From Vandiemenella viatica (lineage: Eukaryota > Arthropoda > Insecta > Orthoptera > Morabidae), in NCBI GenBank assembly GCA_031002005.1, contig CM061914.1, forward strand, positions 192,032,685 through 192,096,684: DNA of 64,000 nt, written 5' to 3'. The position numbers and the translations under genes were made by a program. Of this stretch, positions 15,001-23,445 are shown in pieces (position 1 is the first letter of the stretch; each line of letters opens with the position of its first letter). The notes under the pieces were generated by a model. It searched no databases and was not told where the DNA came from. It worked only from the letters and a program-made list of their open reading frames with translations.

Positions 15001-18000
15001 AATATTTAATTGAAATTGCAATGGAGCTCTTGGTTACTGCTTTCAACAAAAAAAATTCTTAAACAATATTATGTTAGTAGCAGGAAAGAGCTCCAAAAAT
15101 AAAGCAGTATTATATATAATGTGAATAATGTTACCAAATTCGTATTTCATTGTGATTAATGATTTTTGGGTTTTCAGATATGTGTGGGAGCACTTAGAAG
15201 TTGGTTATATGCAGGGAATGTGTGATTTGGTAGCTCCATTACTGGTGATTTTTGATGATGAGGCTACTACATATGCTTGCTTCTGCAGTCTCATGGAGCG
15301 CATGGCTGCTAATTTTCCACACGGTGGAGCCATGGATACCCACTTTGCCAACATGCGGTGAGTAACAAAAGAGACATGGTTTCAAAATCATGTAGATTGC
15401 TTATTAATTTATATACATAATATATTACTTCCGTGATTTTTATTGTTATTAAAGAAATTTTGATGTAATATGAAATAGTGAAACAAATTGCTATTTCAGC
15501 TAATAACAAATGCCTTGGCACTTGAATGAATTTAAAATCCTATGTTAAATTGTTAGATGCATCAATAGTAAATATATATCAACACTTATTACGATACATA
15601 GGAATTCAGAATTTCCATCAAAGTTTATTGATATCTTAGTTACGAATTGATTTTAATTTGGCAGTCTAATCCTAAAATTGTTAATGAAGAATGAGTGAAT
15701 AGTAGTTCTTGTGATAAATTGTTGTATTAAAAATGGTTATATATATAAATTTTATTCATTCAAGAAGTGACATTTTGTAAAAAAAAATGCAAGAGATTCC
15801 TATATGGTTATCTATTTATTAATAAAAAATATCAAAACTGTTAATGACAATGTTTAATAAATTTCAGATCTCTTATACAAATTTTGGATGCTGAGATGTT
15901 TGAACTGATGCACCAGAACGGTGATTATACACACTTTTATTTCTGCTATCGCTGGTTCCTATTGGATTTCAAAAGAGGTAAGTCAGATGCTGATATTGAT
16001 TATATAGGTACTAGTTTAGAGAAAGAGGGATGTCAGTTTTTCATATTCATATTTAATAAACATTATGAAAATATTGTGCTTGTATTGAGAATTAATCATT
16101 ATAAAAATTTTAATTAATTATACAAAGCATTTTAGAACATGTCGTCTCATAGGCTTTTCTCTTTTTCACAAACTTTTGATCTAAAATAGCCATAGCTCAT
16201 TTTACGCTGCAAAGAACTCTTAATATAGGAGTAGTTTCTATTACTGGTTTGATAATAAAAATTTACTTAACATTATTTTTCTATTCAGTAAATATAGGGA
16301 ATAGTTAATTTCTGTAATTCTTGCTTGAGACATTGAAATCCTATCCACTTGTAAGCTAACAACAGTATTTTGTCTCTCTACTTTTCATGCATAGTTATTA
16401 ATCTCTTGCACTTCCAATATATATTTCTATAGCAGAGTATTTGTTAACTACGGCCGCCAGGTGATATACTCAGTTTGTGAAGAGGATAGGATAGCGTATA
16501 AGGTTTATAACCAGTGCCCCTGAATGTACAACCACAGTTAAGGTTAAACACTAGATTTATTTTTCACTTCCAAGAAACCATTTCCTCACAGGAATCACCA
16601 ACCAATATTATTTTGTATCAGACTTCTTCACCAGAAGGTTGCAGAGTCCGTGGAAGATAAACACACACTCGTCACTTTGACCGAGATTATAATTCGTGAC
16701 GACTGCAACAACGGACCATTCCCGTTCAACTGTCATTTCACGTCCCATCAGCCACTGCTCGACTTCACAGAGTCAACGATGCGCCCTAAAGCTACAACAA
16801 CAGAGCCATCTATAGTTATCTTTGACACTACAGCTGCAATACGTGGTCTATACAAGTGTACATACAAACATTTGCAACCCTCTGTAAGGTACCCTTCACT
16901 CTATTTTCGAGACTCCGTTAAAATCCGGCTAAGTTTGAGGTTAACTTCAGTACACGATACCACAGTTAAAATCGAGATAACAACAGTTTGAGTACAGTAA
17001 AGTAAATAAATAACACATAGCAACCATAAATAAGAAGTTTCAGGTAAAATATAAGCCATAAACTCACCTATATGAGCGTAATCCGTAATAATCCATGAAG
17101 CAGAAAACACAGGTTTGTTTACACTACTATAGCACTAATATTCCACTAAATTAAACACTGTAAAGCACTTTCATAATTAGAATTTCACCATTTGATATTA
17201 AATTCACTAATAACTCGCAGCTCCAGACCAATTTAAAGCAGTAAATATGAAGTTTAATGCATATCCACATGGGAGTTAGTTCAACATTTAATTCCACCAC
17301 ATCAAAACAGTTTCAGAGCTTTAAAAGTAAATGTAAACAAGTAAAATAACCAGCCCGGTAATATTCTTTAAGTTTCCGGTAACAATCAACCAATAAATTG
17401 AAAATATAAGAAAATAACAGCCAACCGGTAATGGCGCCGTAAAATCGAAACTTTAGAATTTAATAACTCATAAACTAACATGTTTAGCAGACTACAAACT
17501 TTTCTAAAATGCTCAAATTAAATAAAGGTTGAATTTAAATTTAGTTTCAGGACACAACCGGTTATAAATAAAAAGCAGAATATTTGGTTGAACAACGTAA
17601 AAACAGGAAAATTTAGAAATTCCATAACTTCCGATAGAATTAACAGATTTGGATAATTTATACACCAGCATAATCAGCACAAATGGGAGAGCATTTCTAA
17701 AATAGTTTGAAGCCTGAACTCTAAAATTTCTTACAATACGTTTTTTGCTCACAAAATTTGAAATAACCGCATAATCCAATGTAGCAACACTCCCCCAACT
17801 AAATAAATCTATAACTCCGTTCTGAGGCACTTAAAACATTATTACAAAGAGACACTAAACACGTATTTTTGCGTGATCTACACACCATGAATTTCTGGTG
17901 AACATCGGGAGATAAATCAAAAATTTCTATGTTTATTTTGATCACACTAGTCCGGATTCTATATAGGAAGTTGCGCCACCATGACAGTGCAGTCTGGCCT

Positions 18001-20997
18001 GAATAATTGGAGGAGCAAGATGTTTGCTGGCTAGATTGAGGCGAGCAAGCCTCGGGTGGCTTAGGCATGGAACGAGTCTTCAACTTGGCGGGCAAAATGT
18101 CTGATAGATGCCATATTAGGATTTTTCAGTGGCTTAGTAAAGTGTTAGGGATTTTAACTTTAATTTTATCGGGGATCTTGTCCTCGGTTCTGTTCCATTT
18201 CTTGTCGATTATTTTCGTGAGACAATATGTTTTCGACAAACGCCTCCAAGTGATTTTTATTTTCGCCGAGATGACTGAACCTTAATGTCTGCAAGTTTTT
18301 CCTTTGTAGTACACATACTGCGAAGTGTTGGTTCCTTACACCTCACATTACAATACAATTGCCGCTGTACTGCTACACACTGATTCTGCTAAGCTAGTAC
18401 CAGTTTCTGCAAAGTAATCTAATAATTAAATTGTGGACATGCTGATGCTTTCTAGAAAATTTATTTAAAAATGTAATTGCAGTGTACACTACTGATAATA
18501 AAACTGCCAAAATGTAATAGAAGGATTTAAAAAAAATGTACATAGTTATCTCTAAAGTCACCAGTTAGGATATGGGATACTTTTTATCCATCCCAATGAT
18601 ACAGAGGCCATTATTGTAAATTTTTGACATTTTTGTTTGCAGTACGTGTCTCACGCAAACACAAGTGAATGGATTTCAGGATAAATTAAACATTCTCAAA
18701 GGATACGGCACTGATTGACATACACAATACTTTCTATCCATGTAAATTACAAAGTTCCCAATGATACAGTGGCCAGAGCTAAAAGATTTGGATTTTTTTC
18801 CCCATTTATGTATTGATCAGCCAAAAACTAACAAACAGATCATCATCAAAAAATCTATGCAGCAAAGAAAAATGTAATGATTGTTTTGACCTTTGTATGT
18901 ATTTGTATTGTTCACATATATAGTGAAATAGTTCACTTACCTGCCAGTAGATGGCATGAATGGTAAGCTGGGCAAATAACAAGTTTTTCATAAAGTTTTA
19001 AATAACATTTTTATTTTAATTAATGAAACAATTCTTCTGGAAAACAGAAGAAATCAGGAAGCTGGGAAGAATGACTCATATATGAAACAAAATTTAGCAG
19101 CCTGTCATACTGTTCACTTCCAACTTCAATAAGTCAATAATATGTGGCATTATTGCAGCTGGAAACAATTTTTGTCTATATCTCAAAACTGTATATTCCA
19201 TTAAAAATAACCTTGTTTCTGACTGTTTTTGAGATTTCTGCAAAATGAAATATAGGTTTCCTTATTGTACCTCCGTTGCTTGCATATTAAGGTGAAGTAA
19301 ACAATATCTTTTATCCAGATTGTACAACAGAATGATACAATGAATTATTAATAATAATAAAAACAAATAATTTATTTTCAAATTATTTTCAGAACTGGTG
19401 TACGAGGATGTCTTCAGTGTGTGGGAGACAATATGGGCAGCCAAACATGTTGCATCACCGTACTTTGTGCTTTTTATAGCTCTGGCCCTAGTAGAGACAT
19501 ACCGAGATATAATTCTAGGAAACAGCATGGATTTCACTGATATCATCAAGTTCTTTAATGGTGAGATTTTTTTATTAATTATCATTATTAGTTGTATTGT
19601 TGCTATGCATATTATTAACAGTTTCATCAAACCAGCAGCTTGATATTTCTGTTATTCTCATATCCTTTACAACTTTTTCCCCTTCCTTATTCTATAGCTC
19701 CTCTTTCCATATTAATTTCTTGTGTAGTTGTTTCAAGTGTTCCTTGCTTAAAGCTTATGGCTTTACGCCTCATCGGCATTGAGGTCATTATAGGTGGGAA
19801 AGGATGGGGGCAAGGAATGGGGAGGAATTTGGTCATGGCCATTTAGAAGGAACCATTCCAGAATTTTCCTGAGGTGATTTGGGGACACCGTGGAAAACCC
19901 AAACCTGGATGGCTGGGTGAAGATTCGAACCTGCGTCCTCCCGAATGCGAGTCCAGAACGTTACCACTCTCCCTCCAGCATTGTTTCTCCCCCAATTTTT
20001 ATTATCTTTTTAAACTATTTCCACATTCTATTCATATTACTGATGCTCTCCTTTCATATGTTGAGGTTTTCCATGCAATATATATTCATCCGTGGAACTG
20101 GAGTCTTTTTTTTTTTTTTTTTTAATTCTTTCTTTCAGTTGTGAATGTTGGTTATTGTATTGTGAATGAATGTGGGCAAATGTAAAGATTGGATGGTAGG
20201 GCAAATTTTAAGATCATGCAAGTGACTGTTAAAATTAGAAATAAATAAGAAAAGAAAGGGAAATTAACCCACCACATACCAAAGTGGACGGCTGCGATGA
20301 GAGGGAACACTTATGCTGACAAACAAATACACAATATTTCAGCACCCGCCTTGTTCACTAGCAGAAAAAACGGGCCATTAAGCTCAGTACATGTGTGTAC
20401 AACGAACGAACAAGGCAGATGCTGAAATATTGTGTATTTGTTTGTCAGCATAAGTGTTCCCTCTCATCGCAGCCCTCCACTTTGGTATGTGGTGGGTTAA
20501 TTTCCCTTTCTTTTCTTATTTATATCGCCTAGAAGCCGCTTCCATTTTCCTTAGTTCATCAAAATTAGAAATAAAGATGAGAACAGTTGAGAAAAAATCA
20601 GGGTATGTGATAACAGTGAAGATTGAATTGAAAGTATGAAGTGGAATATATTAACAATGAAAGAAATAGTTGGGGGAATGCACCGCACCAAAGAGCGGTT
20701 GTCTGATACCTCGTTACTAGATTTCAGGTGCTTTTTCTGCACTCTAATTTTTTTTATTTATAGCTATGATTATTGCATGTCCTCGATTGATATACACTGT
20801 TGCATACAATTTAACCATTATCAATTTTTTCCATATTTTATCTCTCTGTTATAACCGAATCAGTTTTGAAAACTAATATCAGTAACAAAGCTTTAATTCT
20901 GTTTTCAGAAATGGCTGAACGTCACGATGCTAAAGTCATACTGAATCTTGCCAGAGATCTAGTACTTCAGTTGCAGACTCTTATAGAGAATAAGTAA
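1..20997 (+). CDS. Sgsm: Small G protein signaling modulator (RUN/TBC Rab-GAP), 3' part, 13 exons
   Basis: Exons are chained by GT-AG borders and phase: 1-36 (cut by the window edge), 2487-2751, 3711-3953, 6088-6199, 7121-7179, 7996-8104, 11225-11317, 12700-12812, 13537-13661, 15178-15357, 15868-15977, 19393-19560, 20909-20997. They give about 566 residues ending at TAA 20995-20997. The product matches the SGSM/RUTBC family: [25 protein letters not shown], an acidic poorly conserved linker, then the catalytic half of a TBC domain with the arginine finger (IDKDVQR) and glutamine finger (YMQG). Family members stimulate GTP hydrolysis by Rab proteins (vertebrate RUTBC1 acts on Rab32/38, RUTBC2 on Rab36) and act in membrane traffic. 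The N-terminal RUN domain must lie upstream of the window. All catalytic residues I can see are intact and no in-frame stop occurs. Introns are 0.35-3.4 kb and carry many transposon remnants. The family call is very sure; the exact substrate Rab is unknown. Confidence 0.93.
981..2132 (+). mobile_element. Mariner-like element with TIRs, TA duplication and nested SINE
   Basis: The ends are inverted copies (AAGGTTGGATCAAAAATAAA on the left, with its near-complement finishing at 2132) flanked by TA at 979-980 and 2133-2134. The left coding part (about 1120-1460) carries the mariner helix-turn-helix region ([27 protein letters not shown]). After a SINE insertion at about 1546-1785 the frame resumes with the mariner signature [22 protein letters not shown] at about 1840-1910. 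Frameshifts, and the lack of most of the catalytic middle, show the copy is dead. It lies in the first intron of Sgsm seen here. Confidence 0.9.
1546..1785 (+). repeat. tRNA-derived SINE nested in mariner
   Basis: Begins with a tRNA-like head (GTGGCGGGTGAACGGTTA as A box, GGTTCGAATCC as B box). A conserved body follows (CATGGTTTCCCCAAATCACT, GGCCATGGCCGAATTCCTTC), and it ends in GATGAGGTGTAAAGC plus poly-A at 1776-1785. Imperfect flanking repeats (gacgacatact / gacaatgtact) suggest target-primed insertion. Confidence 0.88.
2487..2751 (+). CDS. Sgsm: Sgsm exon: start of the conserved SGSM/TBC block
   Basis: Codes for [22 protein letters not shown] and the following segment up to [12 protein letters not shown], a signature block of SGSM proteins at the N-terminal edge of the TBC domain. 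The acceptor is cacacag at 2480-2486, though an alternative AG lies two bases further on. The donor is cag|gtattc after 2751, phase 0. Base composition is GC-rich compared with the flanking AT-rich introns. Confidence 0.9.
2798..2965 (+). repeat. Half copy of the 'CACTCACCAAAGTTGAAGG' foldback family
   Basis: Carries ATACACCCAACACTCGTCAA followed by AGTTGAAGGGAGGAAGGCAG, matching the arms at 4861, 12005, 21657 and 32040. No complementary arm is visible nearby. A G run at 2992-3003 lies just downstream. Confidence 0.6.
3711..3953 (+). CDS. Sgsm: Sgsm exon: [12 protein letters not shown] block
   Basis: Follows acceptor tgctttctag and begins in phase 0 with [12 protein letters not shown], the first TBC motif. 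It continues with the helical segment [19 protein letters not shown], also typical of SGSM proteins, and ends before the family's variable linker. The donor is gat|gtgagc after 3953. The exon starts with GTG used as valine, not as a start codon. Confidence 0.95.
4861..5181. repeat. Foldback element with arms of about 130-150 bp
   Basis: The left arm starts ATAACAAAAGATGGGGGAAA. The right arm ends with its near-complement (CCCTCATCTTTTGTTAT). Both arms contain the CAAAGTTGAAGGCATTA-type motif, AAAACATAAG and AAAATATTT. The element has no coding capacity, lies in an Sgsm intron and directly abuts a LINE fragment. Confidence 0.8.
5190..5645 (-). mobile_element. L2/CR1-like LINE 3' fragment
   Basis: The minus strand encodes broken pieces of the same reverse-transcriptase C-terminus seen at 38525-39000: [16 protein letters not shown], a [10 protein letters not shown] frame-shifted stretch, and KMTMTT-type wobble of KDDHDHKLA. 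Stops and frameshifts are frequent. Confidence 0.7.
6088..6199 (+). CDS. Sgsm: Sgsm exon: acidic linker
   Basis: Begins [15 protein letters not shown] after acceptor attaaag and ends in phase 1 at donor gtaata. It belongs to the acidic linker that splits the SGSM TBC domain. Sequence conservation is low here, so the call rests on splice sites, phase and the upstream/downstream frame. Confidence 0.8.
7121..7179 (+). CDS. Sgsm: Sgsm short exon in linker
   Basis: A 59-bp exon between ttctctgtag and gat|gtaagt that encodes [19 protein letters not shown] after the split codon. It enters in phase 1 and leaves in phase 0, as the neighbours require. Confidence 0.78.
7425..7650 (+). repeat. Diverged member of the intronic foldback family
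   Basis: Contains AAGGTGAAAGGGAGGAGGGC followed by AACAACAACAAAAATG and a CTCAAAAAACACAACCCTTC stretch, which parallels the arm at 32060-32130. Only one arm is recognisable. Confidence 0.45.
7996..8104 (+). CDS. Sgsm: Sgsm exon: acidic linker
   Basis: Opens after tttgttatag with three glutamates ([10 protein letters not shown]) and stays acidic. The donor is gtaaga after 8104, phase 1. The reading frame connects cleanly to both neighbours. Confidence 0.82.
8316..9147 (-). mobile_element. hAT transposon remnant with 8-bp duplication
   Basis: Flanked by identical CTTCTTAG at 8308-8315 and 9148-9155. The ends are imperfect inverted repeats (CAGCGGCGGCCTTGG and CCTAAGGCCGCGTCTG). The minus strand at about 8710-8940 encodes part of a hAT transposase dimerisation domain, with the hallmark [15 protein letters not shown] and upstream [16 protein letters not shown], broken by a stop. 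The right end carries GGCCCCGGGCGATTGCCC, a motif seen near the ends of insect hAT copies. Most of the transposase is deleted. Confidence 0.88.
9845..9985 (+). repeat. tRNA-like SINE head, second family
   Basis: CTGGTACCTCAGTGGTTAAG followed by GTGCTTGCC resembles a tRNA D-arm and A box. A related head lies at 12926. There is no acceptor-stem pairing, so this is a SINE relic and not a tRNA gene. Confidence 0.5.
10012..10405. repeat. Short inverted repeat pair (about 30 bp arms)
   Basis: TTCCATCTTGCAACCAAAAC at 10022-10041 is matched by the inverted ATTTGTTTTAGTTGCAAGAT at 10376-10395. The span of about 390 bp has no ORF of note and may be a small MITE. Confidence 0.5.
10870..11108 (+). repeat. 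tRNA-derived SINE, intact copy with poly-A
   Basis: Full-length copy: head AGCGTGGTGGGTGAGTGGTT, body identical in layout to the copy at 1546, tail GATGAGGTGT and an 18-base A run at 11091-11108. It ends about 115 bp upstream of the Sgsm exon at 11225. Confidence 0.9.
11225..11317 (+). CDS. Sgsm: Sgsm exon: Ser/Thr-rich linker
   Basis: A 93-bp exon after cgattttag that encodes [20 protein letters not shown] and on to LTEDFG. The donor is gtaagt. Phase 1 in and phase 1 out, so it could be skipped without a frameshift. Confidence 0.82.
12005..12150 (-). repeat. Foldback-family arm, antisense
   Basis: TGCTGCCCTCCTCCCTTCAA followed by CTTTGGTGAGTGTTGGGTGC is the reverse complement of the family arm. 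It joins directly to a LINE tail at 12151. Confidence 0.65.
12151..12245 (+). mobile_element. L2/CR1-like LINE 3' UTR tail
   Basis: Contains GGGGGAAGATGGGTGTGTAG and CCGGAGCCTGTGCTCCATTG followed by an (AATTA)n-type tail. This is the same 3' end as in the LINE copies at 38525 (minus) and 42774 (plus). Confidence 0.75.
12700..12812 (+). CDS. Sgsm: Sgsm exon: linker before catalytic half
   Basis: Encodes [20 protein letters not shown] followed by a Ser-rich tail, then donor gtaagc. It is GC-rich compared with its surroundings. It is bounded by ttgtctcag and leaves in phase 0. Confidence 0.85.
12923..12990 (+). repeat. tRNA-like SINE head fragment
   Basis: TCTGGTAGCTCAATGGTTAA followed by GGCGCTTGCTGCC resembles a tRNA A-box region and matches the head at 9845. 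It ends at a G run of about 13 bases. Confidence 0.45.
13088..13295 (+). mobile_element. RTE-like LINE reverse-transcriptase scrap
   Basis: The plus strand gives [14 protein letters not shown], then [19 protein letters not shown] and TRIAMAREA. This is the post-catalytic segment of RTE-like reverse transcriptases, as at 47390-47500. It is short and lies in an Sgsm intron. Confidence 0.65.
13537..13661 (+). CDS. Sgsm: Sgsm exon: TBC arginine-finger block
   Basis: Encodes [20 protein letters not shown] and then [26 protein letters not shown] is the IxxDxxR motif whose arginine completes the Rab active site in TBC GAPs. The acceptor is cttctag and the donor gtaagt, phase 2. Confidence 0.96.
14885..14970 (+). 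mobile_element. L2/CR1-like LINE scrap
   Basis: The plus strand reads [16 protein letters not shown], a diverged copy of the LINE motif [15 protein letters not shown] encoded at 38700-38780. Confidence 0.5.
15178..15357 (+). CDS. Sgsm: Sgsm exon: TBC glutamine-finger block
   Basis: Encodes [20 protein letters not shown] and continues to [19 protein letters not shown] is the YxQ motif whose glutamine replaces the Rab catalytic glutamine. This is the strongest family match in the window. The exon leaves in phase 2. Confidence 0.97.
15868..15977 (+). CDS. Sgsm: Sgsm exon: TBC core
   Basis: Encodes [20 protein letters not shown] and [16 protein letters not shown], a nearly invariant SGSM segment. 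The acceptor is atttcag and the donor gtaagt, phase 1. Confidence 0.97.
16130..19390. other. Long Sgsm intron part without recognised features
   Basis: I find no exon-like, transposase-like or RNA-like sequence between the exon at 15868 and the one at 19393. GC-richer patches at about 16450-16800 and 17950-18060 look like old repeats, but I cannot place them. Confidence 0.4.
19393..19560 (+). CDS. Sgsm: Sgsm exon: TBC C-terminal helices
   Basis: Encodes [20 protein letters not shown] and then [17 protein letters not shown] and [10 protein letters not shown], the conserved C-terminal TBC helices. It follows a 3.4-kb intron, the longest in the 3' half, and leaves in phase 1 at gtgaga. Confidence 0.97.
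19743..19978 (-). repeat. tRNA-derived SINE, antisense
   Basis: Reads GGCTTTACGCCTCATCGGCA at the tail end and TTCGAACCTGCGTCCTCCCG over the B box. This is the reverse complement of the SINE at 10870. It lies in the last Sgsm intron. Confidence 0.85.
20241..20522. repeat. Foldback element with arms of about 115 bp
   Basis: The left arm ATAAATAAGAAAAGAAAGGG through GGCTGCGATGAGAGGGAACA to GCACCCGCCTTGTTC is matched in inverse orientation by 20408-20522 with few mismatches. The loop is about 50 bp. A transcript through it would form a near-perfect hairpin inside the last Sgsm intron. Confidence 0.88.
20909..20997 (+). CDS. Sgsm: Sgsm terminal exon with stop
   Basis: Encodes [20 protein letters not shown] and ends QLQTLIENK then TAA at 20995-20997. 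Vertebrate SGSM1/2 proteins share this C-terminus closely, so the stop is genuine. A 22-base A run follows at 21002-21023. Confidence 0.96.
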
Positions 20998-21300
20998 CAT
21001 TAAAAAAAAAAAAAAAAAAAAAATGTTTGCCACTTAGCACAACCTGTAAATTTAATGGAGTACAAATGATTTATTAGTAAGTTCACTTAAGTGATCTGAC
21101 ATTAGAATTATGAGTAAGTTAATGTTGTGTACAGTCTGGATTTAAAGTCCTTTCTTGGAATAGTCATACTGAAAATTAAATACTTGACAATTTTAATTCA
21201 ACACATTTTTTTAACTTTACTTTAAATCTTCAGCACACAGAAAATTAAATTCTAATTGTGTTCAGTGATAATTTGTACTCTGGAATAAAAGTAACAGTTG
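20998..21300 (+). promoter_or_regulatory. Sgsm: Probable Sgsm 3' UTR with AATAAA signal
   Basis: The stop is followed by a templated A tract and AT-rich sequence with an AATAAA hexamer at 21284-21289. The hexamer is common in AT-rich DNA, so the true end of the transcript is uncertain. Confidence 0.4.
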
Positions 21301-21656
21301 AGTCTCAATAAATCAAGCAGCTATCACTGTTGGATTCTTAAATTTTTTATGTGCAGTGTAGCAATATTGCCACTGATGATAGAGAAATTATTAGTGTTAT
21401 TTATCAAACTGTTTATGTATCATTGCATCGGTTACTTGAGCAGTATTGTATCAGTGTTACTTTGAGCTGTTGACTGTCATGCCTCACTCTCAGAAAGGCT
21501 GCAGCATGACGGACAAAGCTGACGAAATGCTACATTAGTGCAGTATTTCCCAGACAGTTAAAGTAACAAATAATTAATATGTCGCCATTCAAGTTGCCAA
21601 ACTAATATGTTTATATTCAGTAAGGCAGAAAGAAATGCCACTAGTTGATATATAGA

Positions 21657-21812
21657 AATGAAAGATAAAGTAGACCCATCACTTACCAAAGTTAAACAAA
21701 GGGGACTGTGGTGACAGAAACCGCTCCATAAACAGTGTCGTGTTCTGTGGTACTGTAGCTCTCCTTCCTTCAACTTTAGTAAGTGATGGGTTGACTTTGT
21801 TTTTCTTTATGG
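21657..21812. repeat. Short foldback element of the CAAAGTTGAAGG family
   Basis: The left arm ACCCATCACTTACCAAAGTT is complemented by AACTTTAGTAAGTGATGGGT on the right, with arms of about 60 bp. It is 0.66 kb beyond the Sgsm stop. Confidence 0.8.
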
Positions 21813-22139
21813 CATAAATATTTCACATGATAGGATAATCTCAATATAAATTTGATTCTGTTACACTATGAAGTGGCTGTAAAAACTAAGCTGTCATTTA
21901 TCCAAGAACAATAGTAAAAGGTTGAGATGATTGTCTGCTGTCTTGAATCTAACTTTTCTTCAGAATGTCACTTAGTACCTGGTTCTATATTACTTTTTCA
22001 TCACTGTTGATCTTAATTTATGAAGATTAAAGTCCATCATTTCTTGCGAATTCCTCCTGGCCTTTCATAAAAGTCATTCCACTTATTTATCAGTGATCAT
22101 GAAATGGTATATCATTATCAGCCAGTTCAATCATTTTCT

Positions 22140-23445
22140 GATGTGGCCTCTTAAAGTCATGATTTCAGATATAACTTGATCAGTTTCCTCCAGGTGGCGC
22201 GATCTTGGGTGATCCTCTGCCAGTTAACTCCGACAACCCTGCGTGTGTCCTTGTCCCCTGGTCTGGTGGTCTTCCTCTGGTCTGTGGTGATCTCTTGGCT
22301 CCACTAACACTGTTTTTATCCACCTCTGGTCTTTTCTCCACTCAATATGGCTGGCCCATCGCTACTTCAAGGATGCTTCCTTCTCTAAGATGTCTGTTAC
22401 CTTTGTAACTGACCTAATGTCAGTTTCTCTCTTGTTGTCTTTTCTCGTTAAGCCTAGCATCGACCTCTCCGTAGCTCTTTGGGCAGTCCTTAGTTTACCA
22501 TTTGTAAATTCATTTAGAGTCCAGGTCTCACAACCGTATGTCATCACAGGAAGAATGCACTGGCCATAGACTATTCGCTTTAGATTTGTGAGCGTTTTAG
22601 ATTTCATGATAATAGAATCCCTCCCAAAAGCTTGCCATCCCAGCTTGATGCGGCACAAAATTTCTGGTCTTACATCACCTCTAATATTTACAAGCTGTCC
22701 ATGATAAATGTACTCACCGACAATTTCAAAAGATTCATTTTCTAGCTGTTTACTACCCTCTGTGGCCCATTTGTTAGACATAATTTTTGTTTTTGAAAGA
22801 TTCATTCTTAGGCCAACTGCTTTACACTTGGAGGCGAGGTCAGTAACCAAGATATGGAGTTCATCAAGGTCATTAGCAACAAGAGCAATGTCATCAGCAA
22901 ATCTCAAGTTGTTAAGTCTTCAGCCATTGATTTTAATTCCCTTTTCTGTCTATTCTAACTTCGACATTGCCATCTCCAAGATAGCTGAAAATAATTTTGG
23001 AGAGTTGGAATCACTTTGCTTAACACCCCTTTCGATGCGGAACGCAGTGGTTGGTTCTCTAACATTGACAAATTGATGAGGAAGTGATGAGGAGATGTTA
23101 TGCAGCACTCTAATATAAGCTGTACCCACGCCATGTTCAGTTAAGGCTTGCAGGACAGCCTTGTGACTTATTGAATCAAATGCCTTTTCGAGATCTACAA
23201 AGGCTACACAAAGAGGCATCTGGTATTTGTTTGCGCGGCTAATTAGATCTCGCAGGGCAAGAATATGTTGTATTGTGCTAAAGCTGCTGCAGAATCCTTC
23301 TTGCTCAATTCTTCTGAGAAAGTCACAAAAAGATGGCTGAAACTTTAGATTTCCATAAATCGACGCAGCTCCGTCCGGATAACCAAGATAATATTGACAA
23401 TGACCGCCGAGTCTGCGCACCCACGTGAGTAGCTTATTATTCATG
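22140..23445 (-). mobile_element. RTE-like LINE, reverse-transcriptase part, decayed
   Basis: Two minus-strand blocks in different frames make up a reverse transcriptase. 23444-22950 holds the palm start (LCVAFVDLEKAFDSISHKAV, RIERGVKQSD). 22907-22362 holds the catalytic MRFADDIALVAND and the post-catalytic region through LPVMTYGCETWTLNE. The order and motifs fit the RTE clade. A frame break lies between 22950 and 22907, and the endonuclease half is missing. Confidence 0.88.

Noticed and set aside
16650..16991. 113-residue open frame in an Sgsm intron
   Set aside because: Low-complexity Thr/Ile-rich translation with no recognisable domain; probably chance.
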